Part shown: positions 8,625 through 15,896 of the stretch, in pieces | How positions within the stretch are numbered: position 1 is the first letter of the stretch | Layout of the letters: each line of letters opens with the position of its first letter | Origin: Hymenobacter pini | Lineage (GTDB): Bacteria > Bacteroidota > Bacteroidia > Cytophagales > Hymenobacteraceae | Assembly: GCF_020421205.1 (NCBI RefSeq) | Contig: NZ_JAIZZH010000005.1 | Location: 62,001 to 126,000 of the forward strand | Reading direction: 5' to 3' | Length of the DNA stretch: 64,000 bases | Notes under the pieces: generated by a model | What the model saw: only the letters and a program-made list of their open reading frames with translations | The model's database searches: none | Told to the model about the DNA's origin: nothing | Position numbers and translations under genes: made by a program

Positions 8625-8949
8625 TTATTTCTTCTCATCTTACCACCGCTTGCTGATGAAGTACTCACTCATCTGCTGCTGCGCCCTCAGCCGGGAAAGC
8701 AGGTTGTCAAAAGGCCAGCACACTCATGATTGGTTCAGGCCAGGGTTACTGGTCCATCCTGCCAGTGCCAGCCCAGCTGTACCTGCTAGGCAATAGCGGC
8801 TCTTCTGCAGCTATGACTCTGGTTTACACGGGTACCTCTGCGGCCATTGGGTGGTCAGAAACGTGGACGCCTTTACGTTTTCCTGGTTCAGCTGCCCCTT
8901 ACCCAAGGCCTCCGCAATCCGCCTTCTTTACTCTTCACTACTCATTACA

Positions 8950-10023
8950 ATGCCTCACTCCCGCCGCTCCTTTCTGCAGCAGGCTTCCGCCGGCCTTGCT
9001 TCCCTGGCTCTCATGCACACTGCTTTGGCTCGTGCCGCCCGCACGTACACGAATCCCGTGTACGCCGGGCAATTCCCCGACCCATTCGTGCTTAAGCACC
9101 AGGGCCGCTACTATGCCTTCGGAACTACTGGGCAAGGCCGCACCCCCGACGGACGCATTTTCACCCTGCTCACCTCTGCCAACATGGTAGATTGGAAACC
9201 GGCTGGTGGAGCCCTTACCCCCCCGGCTGGCGCAGAGGGGGCTGATTTCTGGGCCCCGGAGGTAGTTTACCACAATGGGACTTTCTACATGTATTACTCC
9301 ATGGGCGGAGGCGCCATTGCCGCCACAGTGGGGCACCGCCTGCACGTGGCAACCAGCCAAACACCTCAGGGCCCTTACACGCAAGTGGCGGTGTTGGATG
9401 TACCCGACAGCAAATTTACCATTGATGCCCACCCATTCCGGGACACCGACGGCCAGTGGTACCTCTTTTACGCCCGTGACTTTATTGACACTGATAACGG
9501 CTACCGTCCCGGTACTGGCTTGGTAGTGGATAAGCTGCTCGATATGACCCGCTTGGCAGGGCAAAGCCGCACCGTAATGCGCGCCCGCCACGACTGGACG
9601 GTATTCGAGAAAGACCGCACCATGCCGCTGTATGGCGGCCAGACGTTTCCGGAATGGCATACCCTGGAAGGACCTTTTGTGCGCAAGCACGGCGACAGGT
9701 ACTACTGCTTTTACAGCGGCGCTAACTTTCTTACGCCGCGTTATGGTGTGGATTATTGCGTAGCCGACAGCATTATGGGCCCCTACTCTGAGGCGGGCGG
9801 CGGCAAAGGTCCCCGGGTGCTGGCCGCTGTGCCCGGGCACGTACGAGGGCCCGGGCATCATTCGCACGTTATGAGTCCCGATGGCAAGCACGAGTACCTG
9901 GTGTACCACGCTTGGGACGAAGGCATGAAGGAACGTCAACTCTGCATTGATAAGCTGCTGTGGACCAAGGAAGGTCCCCGCTGCCAGGGCCCTTCCTATA
10001 CCCCACAGCCCCTGCCCGCGTAA
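8950..10023 (+). CDS. Glycoside hydrolase family 43 enzyme with twin-arginine-like signal (arabinanase/arabinofuranosidase type)
   Basis: The frame is open from 8851, but the ATG at 8950 begins MPHSRRSFLQQ, a twin-arginine-like signal followed by a hydrophobic stretch ending near residue 29, so I use it (357 residues). The GH43 domain has catalytic D44 (FPDPF), D159 (TIDAHPF) and E240 (LEGPF). The sequence is clearly different from the two paralogous GH43 proteins of the opposite strand and is closer to the arabinanase-like branch, with TNPVYAGQFPDPFV at the start of the domain. Export in folded form is suggested by the RR motif. It is followed by lacI on the same strand and lies downstream of two operator-like sites. 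Specificity is not determinable here. Confidence 0.88.
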   Translation: MPHSRRSFLQQASAGLASLALMHTALARAARTYTNPVYAGQFPDPFVLKHQGRYYAFGTTGQGRTPDGRIFTLLTSANMVDWKPAGGALTPPAGAEGADFWAPEVVYHNGTFYMYYSMGGGAIAATVGHRLHVATSQTPQGPYTQVAVLDVPDSKFTIDAHPFRDTDGQWYLFYARDFIDTDNGYRPGTGLVVDKLLDMTRLAGQSRTVMRARHDWTVFEKDRTMPLYGGQTFPEWHTLEGPFVRKHGDRYYCFYSGANFLTPRYGVDYCVADSIMGPYSEAGGGKGPRVLAAVPGHVRGPGHHSHVMSPDGKHEYLVYHAWDEGMKERQLCIDKLLWTKEGPRCQGPSYTPQPLPA

Positions 10024-10025
10024 GC

Positions 10026-10041
10026 GGGTTTGCGCAAACCC
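10026..10041. repeat. 16-base perfect palindrome, half-sites reversed relative to the operators
   Basis: GGGTTTGCGCAAACCC is a perfect palindrome 3 bases after the GH43 stop. Its inner 12 bases, GTTTGC then GCAAAC, are the two operator half-sites in swapped order, and it keeps a central CG. It lies about 100 bases upstream of lacI. Whether it is a binding site or part of a terminator is unknown. Confidence 0.6.
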
Positions 10042-10086
10042 TGCGCAAGAAATTGCGCAACCAGTGCAAGTTCTTGCGCAGGGTTT
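10036..10086 (+). terminator. Long hairpin between GH43 and lacI, terminator-like
   Basis: A 16-base arm at 10036-10051 is perfectly complementary to 10071-10086, with a 19-base loop and a short T-run after it. The arm and loop repeat TTGCGCAA-like words. It could terminate the GH43 transcript and separate it from lacI, or regulate lacI. Confidence 0.6.
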
Positions 10087-10138
10087 TTGGATATTGCCTG
10101 TTCAGTTTTCAGGATAATCTTCTCAAAGTCAGAATAGC

Positions 10139-11167
10139 TTGGCGCGCACAAAAGCATCCATCACCGATTTAGCCGCGCAGTTGGGCATATCGGTTTCTAC
10201 GGTATCCCGGGCACTGTCCGACCACCCCAGCATCAGTGACACCACCAAAAAACGGGTGTGGAAGCTGGCGCAGGAGCTGCACTATCAGCCCAACCACATG
10301 GCTGCGGGCTTGCGCAAAGGCCGTAGTAATCTGCTGGGCGTGATGGTTCCCCACATTGATGGCCACTTTTTTACGCTGGTTGTCAAGGGCATTGAAACGG
10401 TAGCTACCAAGGCGGGCTTCAATGTGCTCATCTGCCAATCGAACGAGGATGTAGTACACGAGCGGAAGAATATTGAAACACTGCTCAGTGCACAGGTAGA
10501 AGGTATTCTGGTGTCTCTTTCCCGCACTACCCGCGACTTTCGGCATTTTGAGAAGGTGCGCAAGCAGGAAATTCCGCTGGTATTTTTTGACCGGATTCTG
10601 GACGGGCTGGACGTGAATGCCGTGGTGCTCGACGACCGGGCCGGGGGCTACCAATCAACCAAGCACCTCATTGCCCAGGGCTGCCGCCGCATTGCCCATT
10701 TCGGCGGCCCCCAGCATCTTAATATTTACAAGGACCGCCAGCAGGGCTACCTCGATGCCCTCCGGGAGTGTGGCCTGCCCATCGAGCCGGAGTTGATTCT
10801 GCACTCCGACATGACCCTGGACGATGGTGTAGCGGGCATGCAGCAGTTGCTCCAGCTCCCCAACCCACCCGACGCCGTGTTTTCCGCCAGTGATTTTTCG
10901 GCGGTGGGGGCGCTGCAGGAGCTGAAGCGCCGGGCGCTGCGTGTGCCGCAGCAAATGGCGTTATCGGGTTTCAGTAACGAGCTGTTTACGTCCTTCACTG
11001 AACCTATGCTTACCACCGTCGACCAGCGTTGCGAATTGATGGGTCAGTCGGCAGTGCGCTTATTTCTGGAAATGCGTGAGCAGGCATCCACCCCGTTTTC
11101 CCCCCGCCGAATTCTGCTGCAGCCAGAGTTGCTAATCCGGGAATCCTCCTTGCCTCCTGCTCGCTAG
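10139..11167 (+). CDS. LacI/GalR-family transcriptional regulator of the glycan-use cluster
   Basis: 342 residues with the family layout: an N-terminal helix-turn-helix (about residues 7-30, ITDLAAQLGISVSTVSRAL), a hinge helix near residue 56 and a periplasmic-binding-protein-like sensor domain (about 65-335). The start is a TTG; no in-frame ATG upstream is available, and the N-terminus begins at the normal distance before the HTH. Members bind palindromes with a central CG and release or bind them on sugar binding. Five GCAAACGTTTGC-type palindromes in the preceding 8 kb make this protein the obvious candidate ligand. The inducer is probably an arabinose- or galactose-containing sugar, by inference from the regulated genes. 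Confidence 0.92.
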   Translation: MARTKASITDLAAQLGISVSTVSRALSDHPSISDTTKKRVWKLAQELHYQPNHMAAGLRKGRSNLLGVMVPHIDGHFFTLVVKGIETVATKAGFNVLICQSNEDVVHERKNIETLLSAQVEGILVSLSRTTRDFRHFEKVRKQEIPLVFFDRILDGLDVNAVVLDDRAGGYQSTKHLIAQGCRRIAHFGGPQHLNIYKDRQQGYLDALRECGLPIEPELILHSDMTLDDGVAGMQQLLQLPNPPDAVFSASDFSAVGALQELKRRALRVPQQMALSGFSNELFTSFTEPMLTTVDQRCELMGQSAVRLFLEMREQASTPFSPRRILLQPELLIRESSLPPAR

Positions 11168-11216
11168 CGGCGCACTCAATGTACCCTGGCGGCCCGCTTT
11201 GCGTATAGCCTGAATT

Positions 11217-11243
11217 GCCGTTGCAGCTCGCAACGGCTTTTTC
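11217..11243 (+). terminator. Intrinsic terminator after lacI
   Basis: GCCGTTGC and GCAACGGC form an 8-base perfect stem around a 5-base loop, followed by five T residues, 50 bases after the lacI stop. Confidence 0.85.
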
Positions 11244-11260
11244 ATATAACCAGCTACATC

Positions 11261-12139
11261 ATGCGCACCTTATTTTTTGCCGCCGCCTTAGCCGGCACTT
11301 TACTCAGCGGCTGCTCCGAGGCTCAAACTAAAAACCCGGAAGGCAAGCAGGAAAAGTCAGGCAAGAAGAAAGGCAAAAAGGGCAACAAAGCCGCCGATAT
11401 TGCGGGGCTCACGCAGGTGGGCCGCATGAGCGGCGTACCCGAAAGCTCGGGCCTGGCCCTGACCGGCGAGGCCGGCTCCTTCTTCACCCACGGCGACGAC
11501 GGCACTCAGCCTATTCTGTACAAAATCAGCACCACCGGCAAAACCCTGGCCCAGCTGGATATTCCGGTGAAAAGCCACGACTGGGAAAGCATTACCCGCG
11601 ACACTAACGGCCACGTGTACATTGGCGACGTAGGCAACAACAACAACGACCGGCAGGACCTCGTAATTTATCGCCTCAATCCCAGCAACCTGCAGCAGGT
11701 GCAGGAAATTCACCTGAAATACCCCGATCAAAAGGACTTCCCGCCCGCCAAGGACGAGCGTAACTTCGACTGTGAAGCCACGCTCTGGCACGCCGGCAAA
11801 GTATATATGTTCACTAAGGACCGGGCCCAGGAGCGCACCAGCAAAGTATATACCGTGCCCGACCAACCCGGCAACTACACCGCCCAGCAAGTTACCCGCC
11901 TCGCTATTCCCGGGCAGGTAACCGATGCCGCCCTCAGCCCCGACGGCCGCCGCCTGGTACTGCTGGCCCGCCAGGAAATGTTTGTGCTGGAAGGCAACAG
12001 CTTTGAAGACATCCTTAAGGCCACGCCTCGGCAGGTTACTTTAAAAGGAGCCGGCCAGACGGAAGGGGCCGTTTTCACCGACAATAATACGCTCTATATC
12101 AGCAACGAGCAGGGCGCATTGTATACGTATTCATTCTGA
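11261..12139 (+). CDS. Lipoprotein with predicted beta-propeller-like fold, function unknown
   Basis: Residues 1-18 form a lipoprotein signal with lipobox LLSGC. A lysine/glycine-rich linker (about residues 30-45) follows, then a single domain of about 245 residues. Repeated blocks such as SSGLALTGEAGSFFTHGDD, VYIGDVGNNNND and TDAALSPDGRRLVLLA look like blades of a propeller, so a surface binding or esterase-like role is possible, but I do not recognise a catalytic motif. The acidic GDVGNNNNDRQD segment could bind calcium. The gene stands alone between two strong terminators. The function is not known to me. Confidence 0.75.
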   Translation: MRTLFFAAALAGTLLSGCSEAQTKNPEGKQEKSGKKKGKKGNKAADIAGLTQVGRMSGVPESSGLALTGEAGSFFTHGDDGTQPILYKISTTGKTLAQLDIPVKSHDWESITRDTNGHVYIGDVGNNNNDRQDLVIYRLNPSNLQQVQEIHLKYPDQKDFPPAKDERNFDCEATLWHAGKVYMFTKDRAQERTSKVYTVPDQPGNYTAQQVTRLAIPGQVTDAALSPDGRRLVLLARQEMFVLEGNSFEDILKATPRQVTLKGAGQTEGAVFTDNNTLYISNEQGALYTYSF

Positions 12140-12188
12140 TTGACGAGCCGCTGAAAAGCCGGTTAGGCAAGCCGTATGGAAGCGTCAG

Positions 12189-12226
12189 GCGGGCCCTTAG
12201 CGAAAATTCGCTAAGGGCCCGCTTTT
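12189..12226 (+). terminator. Strong intrinsic terminator
   Basis: A 16-base perfect GC-rich stem (12189-12204 with 12207-12222) with a 2-base formal loop and a following T-run, 50 bases after the lipoprotein stop. Confidence 0.9.
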
Positions 12227-12322
12227 GCATGTGGCAGGACCTTTTTCTTTTGAGTATGTTTGACCTACGATTCCAAAACCCGGTGCGGCCTTTCCCCGAC
12301 CTGCGCCACCATCTTCCAGCAA

Positions 12323-13411
12323 ATGGCTGAACAAACCACTCTCACCGGCCTGCGCGCCGGCGTGCTGCACGGCGACGAAGTGCAGCAGCTTTTCGAACAT
12401 GCCAAAGCCAATGGTTACGCGCTGCCCGCCGTGAACGTAACCGGTACCGACACGGTAAATGCCGTGCTGGAGGCCGCCCGCGACCTGAACTCGCCGGTTA
12501 TTATTCAGTTCTCGAACGGGGGTGCCCAGTTCTTCGCCGGCAAAGGCCTCGCCAACGATAAGCAGCAGGCCAGCATTGCCGGCGGCATTTCGGGTGCCCA
12601 GCACGTGCACCTGATGGCTAAAGCCTATGGCGTACCCGTAATTCTGCACACCGACCACGCCGCCAAAAAGCTGCTGCCCTGGATTGACGGCCTGCTGGAA
12701 GCCGGCGAAAAATTCTACGCCGAGCACGGCCAGCCGCTGTACTCCTCCCACATGCTCGACCTCTCGGAGGAGCCCATCGAGGAGAACATCGAAATTTGCA
12801 AAGAGTACTTGGAGCGCATGGCCAAAATTGGCATGACGCTGGAAATTGAGCTGGGCGTAACCGGCGGCGAGGAAGACGGCGTGGACAACTCCGATGTGGA
12901 TTCCTCGAAGCTTTACACCCAGCCCTCGGAGGTGGCTTACGCTTACGAGGAACTGAGCAAAGTGAGCCCCCGCTTCACCATTGCCGCCGCCTTCGGCAAC
13001 GTGCACGGCGTGTACAAGCCCGGCAACGTGAAGCTGCAGCCCGTTATCCTGAAAAACTCGCAGGATTTCGTGAAGGAGAAGTACGGCCTGGAAGCCGAGC
13101 GTCCCATCAACTTCGTGTTTCACGGTGGCTCGGGCTCGTCGCAGGAGGAAATCCGCGAGGCTATCAGCTACGGGGCCATCAAAATGAACATCGACACCGA
13201 CCTGCAGTGGGCGTTCTGGGATGGTATCCGCGGATATTACCAGAAAAACGAAGGCTTCCTGCAAAGCCAGATCGGTAACCCCACCGGTGAGGATTCGCCC
13301 AACAAGAAGTACTACGACCCGCGCGTATGGCTGCGCAAGGGCGAGGAAACCTTCATCACCCGCCTCAAGTCGGCGTTTGAAGACCTCAACGCCGTAAACC
13401 GCCGCTTCTAG
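12323..13411 (+). CDS. fbaA: Fructose-bisphosphate aldolase, class II
   Basis: Reversibly cleaves fructose-1,6-bisphosphate to glyceraldehyde-3-phosphate and dihydroxyacetone phosphate; zinc-dependent. The ATG at 12323 gives 362 residues, close to E. coli FbaA (359); an upstream TTG at 12260 would add an unlikely 21-residue tail. Family motifs are present in order: HTDHAAK with the zinc His and catalytic Asp, the LEIELGVTGGEEDGV glutamate region, GNVHGVYKPGNV, the phosphate-binding GGSGS and the KMNIDTD segment. It stands alone and is followed by a strong terminator. Because it is a core glycolytic enzyme I expect constitutive expression; no regulatory site is visible. Confidence 0.95.
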   Translation: MAEQTTLTGLRAGVLHGDEVQQLFEHAKANGYALPAVNVTGTDTVNAVLEAARDLNSPVIIQFSNGGAQFFAGKGLANDKQQASIAGGISGAQHVHLMAKAYGVPVILHTDHAAKKLLPWIDGLLEAGEKFYAEHGQPLYSSHMLDLSEEPIEENIEICKEYLERMAKIGMTLEIELGVTGGEEDGVDNSDVDSSKLYTQPSEVAYAYEELSKVSPRFTIAAAFGNVHGVYKPGNVKLQPVILKNSQDFVKEKYGLEAERPINFVFHGGSGSSQEEIREAISYGAIKMNIDTDLQWAFWDGIRGYYQKNEGFLQSQIGNPTGEDSPNKKYYDPRVWLRKGEETFITRLKSAFEDLNAVNRRF

Positions 13412-13468
13412 GTTGGTTTTTGGAGGGTGGTTAGTGGTCTTTGGCTGACTGACCACCTCACACAAAAT

Positions 13469-13503
13469 GGCCCCGTGCTCTGGTTGAGCACGGGGCCGTT
13501 TTC
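13469..13503 (+). terminator. Intrinsic terminator after fbaA
   Basis: GGCCCCGTGCTC pairs with GAGCACGGGGCC (12 bases, short loop), followed by GTTTTCTTT. Confidence 0.9.
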
Positions 13504-13509
13504 TTTGGC

Positions 13510-13591
13510 TGTCATTCCGAGCAAAGCGAGGAATCTGGGTTAAAGTCGTTGCAATAAACCACTCAGATTCCTCGCTTTGCTCGGAATGACA
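13510..13591. repeat. Perfect 28-base inverted repeat, GTCATTCCGAGC family
   Basis: The arm 13510-13537 is exactly complementary to 13564-13591, with a 26-base spacer. The arm begins TGTCATTCCGAGCAAAGCGA. Similar elements, more or less degraded, lie at 15799-15882, 22266-22351 and 39920-39997. It sits between convergent fbaA and lgt, 15 bases from the lgt stop. Such elements resemble dispersed intergenic palindromes of Cytophagales genomes; the name and the mobilising enzyme are unknown to me. Confidence 0.85.
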
Positions 13592-13606
13592 AATAGCCTG
13601 TGTGAA

Positions 13607-14605
13607 CTACCGTTTGGCGGCGGCCAGGGCGGCTTCGCGGGCTTCCTGCTCCTCCAGGTCGCGGGGGGCATCCTCGGGACGACCGGGGCGGTTGCGGGCC
13701 GTAAACAGCACGTACAGGCCCACCAGCACCAGCGGAATGCTCAGCAGCTGGCCCATGTTCAGCGTCATGTTCTGCTCAAACGCCACCTGGTCTTCCTTTA
13801 GGAACTCCACCAGGAAGCGGAACGAGAACAGCAGCACCACAAACAGCCCGAACAGCTGGCCATTAGGCGTGTGTTCCTTGGTGCGGTTCCACATGGCGTA
13901 CAGCAGCACGAACAGGAACACGCAGAACAACGACTCGTAAATCTGGGTGGGGTGGCGCGGCACGGCTACTTTGGTGCCCGGAGCCACGCTGCCCGTTACG
14001 GGCTGAGCTTCTACGCTTACTTCTTTATCGGGCTGCGGCAGGTACTGCACGGCGTAGGAACCGGCCGGCAGCGGCTGGTCGGGGCGGGCTTGCTGCAGGT
14101 GCTCGGTGTCGCGCGGAAACACGAAGGCCCAGGGCGCATCAGTGGGGTGGCCCACAATTTCGGAATTCATCAGGTTACCCAGGCGGATAAGCGCTCCGCC
14201 CACGGCTACCACCAGCACAATACGGTCCAGCGTCCAGAGCACGTTGAACTTGTTGTTGCGGCTGAACAGCCACACGGCCAGAATGATGCCGATGGTAGCC
14301 CCGTGCGAGGCCAGCCCGCCGTGCCAGATCTGCAGGATTTCCAGCGGCCGGTCCTTGTACGATTCCCAGTCGTAGAAAAACACGTGGCCCAGGCGCGCGC
14401 CCAGCACCGTACCCAGCAGCATGTAAATGGTAATGACATCTACCCAGCGCGGCGACACCTTTTCGGAGCGGTAGATGTGGCTCAGGATGAACGTGCCCAC
14501 CACAAAGCCCGACATGAACAGCAGGCCGTACCAGCGCAGCGTAAGGGGGCCCAGCTCAGCCAGAATGGGGTCGGGGTTCCACAGAATAGCACTCAGAAAA
14601 CTCAT
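13607..14605 (-). CDS. lgt: Prolipoprotein diacylglyceryl transferase
   Basis: Transfers the diacylglyceryl group of phosphatidylglycerol to the lipobox cysteine, the first step of lipoprotein maturation, in the inner membrane. The 332-residue protein has the expected membrane segments, the WHGGLASHGA motif and the family arginine block GGALIRLGNLMNSEIVG. An insertion of about 50 residues (PRDTEHLQ to AVPRHPTQ) before the HPTQIYES motif is a usual Bacteroidota feature. A charged 30-residue tail (PEDAPRDLEEQEAREAALAA) ends it. The many lipoproteins in this window depend on it. It lies 32 bases downstream of the toxin gene on the same strand, so it may share a transcript with it. Confidence 0.95.
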   Translation of the reverse strand: MSFLSAILWNPDPILAELGPLTLRWYGLLFMSGFVVGTFILSHIYRSEKVSPRWVDVITIYMLLGTVLGARLGHVFFYDWESYKDRPLEILQIWHGGLASHGATIGIILAVWLFSRNNKFNVLWTLDRIVLVVAVGGALIRLGNLMNSEIVGHPTDAPWAFVFPRDTEHLQQARPDQPLPAGSYAVQYLPQPDKEVSVEAQPVTGSVAPGTKVAVPRHPTQIYESLFCVFLFVLLYAMWNRTKEHTPNGQLFGLFVVLLFSFRFLVEFLKEDQVAFEQNMTLNMGQLLSIPLVLVGLYVLFTARNRPGRPEDAPRDLEEQEAREAALAAAKR

Positions 14606-14637
14606 ACGCGAAATACGTTAGAAAATGCGGTCAGAAA

Positions 14638-15039
14638 TCAGGCAAGGCGCTGTACGCTGCCATCAACATACACTTTTGCCAGGAAAGGCCGCGCCTGCCG
14701 CCGGGCAAAGCGCTGCATGCGCGGCAGCGCCCGCACTAGGCAATCGGCCAGGGCGGCCCCGGTCAGGTCTTTGGCTACAATGATAAACGCCCCTACCCCA
14801 CTGGCCAGCAGGGCCTGCTGCTCTAGGGGGTTGAAGCCGATGCGGCGCTCCTGCGTGAGCACGAAGCCGCCGCGGGCCGTAATGGCCGGTAGCCACTCGG
14901 TATCGGGGGTGTCGGGCTGGAACTCATGGGGGTGAGCCAGAAAGGATACTCCCTGGGACTGCAGGGCCTCCTGCACGCGGCGCGTGGCCACGGTGCGGTC
15001 CAGAAAAAACAGGGGGTCAGGCAACGGCTCCAAGCTCAT
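14638..15039 (-). CDS. PIN-like toxin, VapC45 type
   Basis: A 133-residue protein overlapping the end of the preceding gene by 23 bases. It has the layout of the PIN-like proteins paired with DUF433 antitoxins, such as M. tuberculosis VapC45 (about 138 residues): an early acidic residue in FFLDRTV (D14), a DTEWLP segment (D46/E48), and a GFVLTQERR block where the PIN family usually has T-x-D and this protein has T-x-E (E64). Members are predicted ribonucleases. The replaced aspartate could mean an altered or lost active site. The genetic arrangement, antitoxin first and overlapping, is typical. The toxin activity is inferred, not shown. Confidence 0.7.
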   Translation of the reverse strand: MSLEPLPDPLFFLDRTVATRRVQEALQSQGVSFLAHPHEFQPDTPDTEWLPAITARGGFVLTQERRIGFNPLEQQALLASGVGAFIIVAKDLTGAALADCLVRALPRMQRFARRQARPFLAKVYVDGSVQRLA

Positions 15040-15727
15040 ATCGAATTGCTTCTTCCACAGCCCGCACGCTCAGGCCAAAATCATCGGCAATATCCCGCAC
15101 CGAGTCACCGGCCCGGTATAGGTTTACCACCACGTCCACGGGCACGTAGTTTTCCGTCAGCACCGGCCGGCCGAAGGAGATGGTAGGGTCCACGGCAATG
15201 AGCGTGGGCAACCCCTCGGGGGCGAAGCCGGCTCCGCTGCTGTATACCGGAAACAGCCGCAGCGGAAAGCCATCGGGGGCGCGCTCAATGCGGCGCAGGT
15301 AGGCTTCCACCAGCTGCCGGATGGTCATCTGGCCCCGGCGGGAAGCGTTGATCAGCAGGTTATCGTCTTCCAGGGCGCGCACAAACAGGTCTACCCCGTC
15401 GGTTTCAAACTCGTGCTGGGCCAGGGGGTGTTCGGCCTGCAGCTCCTGCCGCACAAACTGCACCGCGTGGCGCACCCGTTGCAACGGCAACCCGTGCTGG
15501 TGCCGGATGGCGGCCAGTACGTGTACTTCCACCAGGTTCAGAAAGGACAGGGCCTCGGGACTGGCGGGCTGCACCAGTGCATCCTCGGCCCGAGTCCAGG
15601 TATGCACGGTAGTGGCCGAAAGGCCGGTCAGGTGCGCTACCTGCCGCGCCGAGTACACTGGTAGCCGGTAGGCTTCCCGCTCTTGGTATAGTTGAGTCAG
15701 ACTGCTTGCCGCCACGTTCCTAGTCAA
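15017..15727 (-). CDS. DUF433-domain antitoxin with helix-turn-helix, VapB45 type
   Basis: 236 residues, the size of M. tuberculosis VapB45. Residues about 22-50 form a MerR-like helix-turn-helix (SARQVAHLTGLSATTVHTW); residues about 180-230 are a DUF433 domain with a second HTH (DSVRDIADDFGLSVRAVEEAI). The likely role is to bind the PIN-like protein encoded just downstream and repress the operon. The start is uncertain: TTG at 15727 or GTG at 15715; neither is ATG. A TAnnTTTG-like element on this strand at 15746-15739 puts the transcript start within about 10 bases of either codon, so the message would have almost no leader. Confidence 0.75.
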   Translation of the reverse strand: MTRNVAASSLTQLYQEREAYRLPVYSARQVAHLTGLSATTVHTWTRAEDALVQPASPEALSFLNLVEVHVLAAIRHQHGLPLQRVRHAVQFVRQELQAEHPLAQHEFETDGVDLFVRALEDDNLLINASRRGQMTIRQLVEAYLRRIERAPDGFPLRLFPVYSSGAGFAPEGLPTLIAVDPTISFGRPVLTENYVPVDVVVNLYRAGDSVRDIADDFGLSVRAVEEAIRYELGAVA

Positions 15728-15738
15728 AGTTCAGGCTA

Positions 15739-15746
15739 CGAAAGTA
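15739..15746 (-). promoter_or_regulatory. Promoter -7 element of the toxin-antitoxin operon
   Basis: Read on the minus strand this is TACTTTCG, one base from TAnnTTTG, 12 bases upstream of the TTG start of the antitoxin gene. Confidence 0.5.
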
Positions 15747-15798
15747 CAGGGTTTGCGGCAGAAGCAGTACCCGCTGTTCACTTATGAGAGTCGTTAAA

Positions 15799-15882
15799 CT
15801 GTCATTTAGAGAGAAGCGAGGAATCTGGAGTATGCTAATGCAACAGTTGACTCAGATTTCTCACTTCGCTCGGAACGAGAGT
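15799..15882. repeat. Degenerate inverted repeat, GTCATTCCGAGC family
   Basis: Left arm (15799-15830) contains GAAGCGAGGAATCTGGAG and right arm (15851-15882) CTCAGATTTCTCACTTCGCT, imperfectly complementary. It is a worn copy of the element at 13510. It lies between the nadE stop and the toxin-antitoxin promoter. Confidence 0.65.
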
Positions 15883-15896
15883 TGTAATGGCAATTT

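Larger units (their letters stand above)
8236..8949. other. Divergent control region between two GH43 units, with possible gene remnant
   Basis: These 714 bases lie between the divergent GH43 genes and contain no convincing intact gene. They hold three operator-like palindromes (8339, 8592, 8613). The span 8629-8949 on the GH43 (+) side is unusually long for a leader. One plus-strand frame there (8726-8880) encodes PVPAQLYLLG and AAIGWSETW, faintly like SusE/SusF starch-binding domains, but without a credible full gene; it may be a decayed fragment. The stretch 8410-8590 shows nothing I recognise. Confidence 0.55.

Noticed and set aside
8611-8796. Small plus-strand frame starting at the operator
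   Set aside because: It begins with the operator sequence itself, has no plausible domain and no promoter; probably chance.
12260-12322. Longer start for the aldolase at a TTG
   Set aside because: The ATG at 12323 matches the family N-terminus and length; the extension is unlike it.
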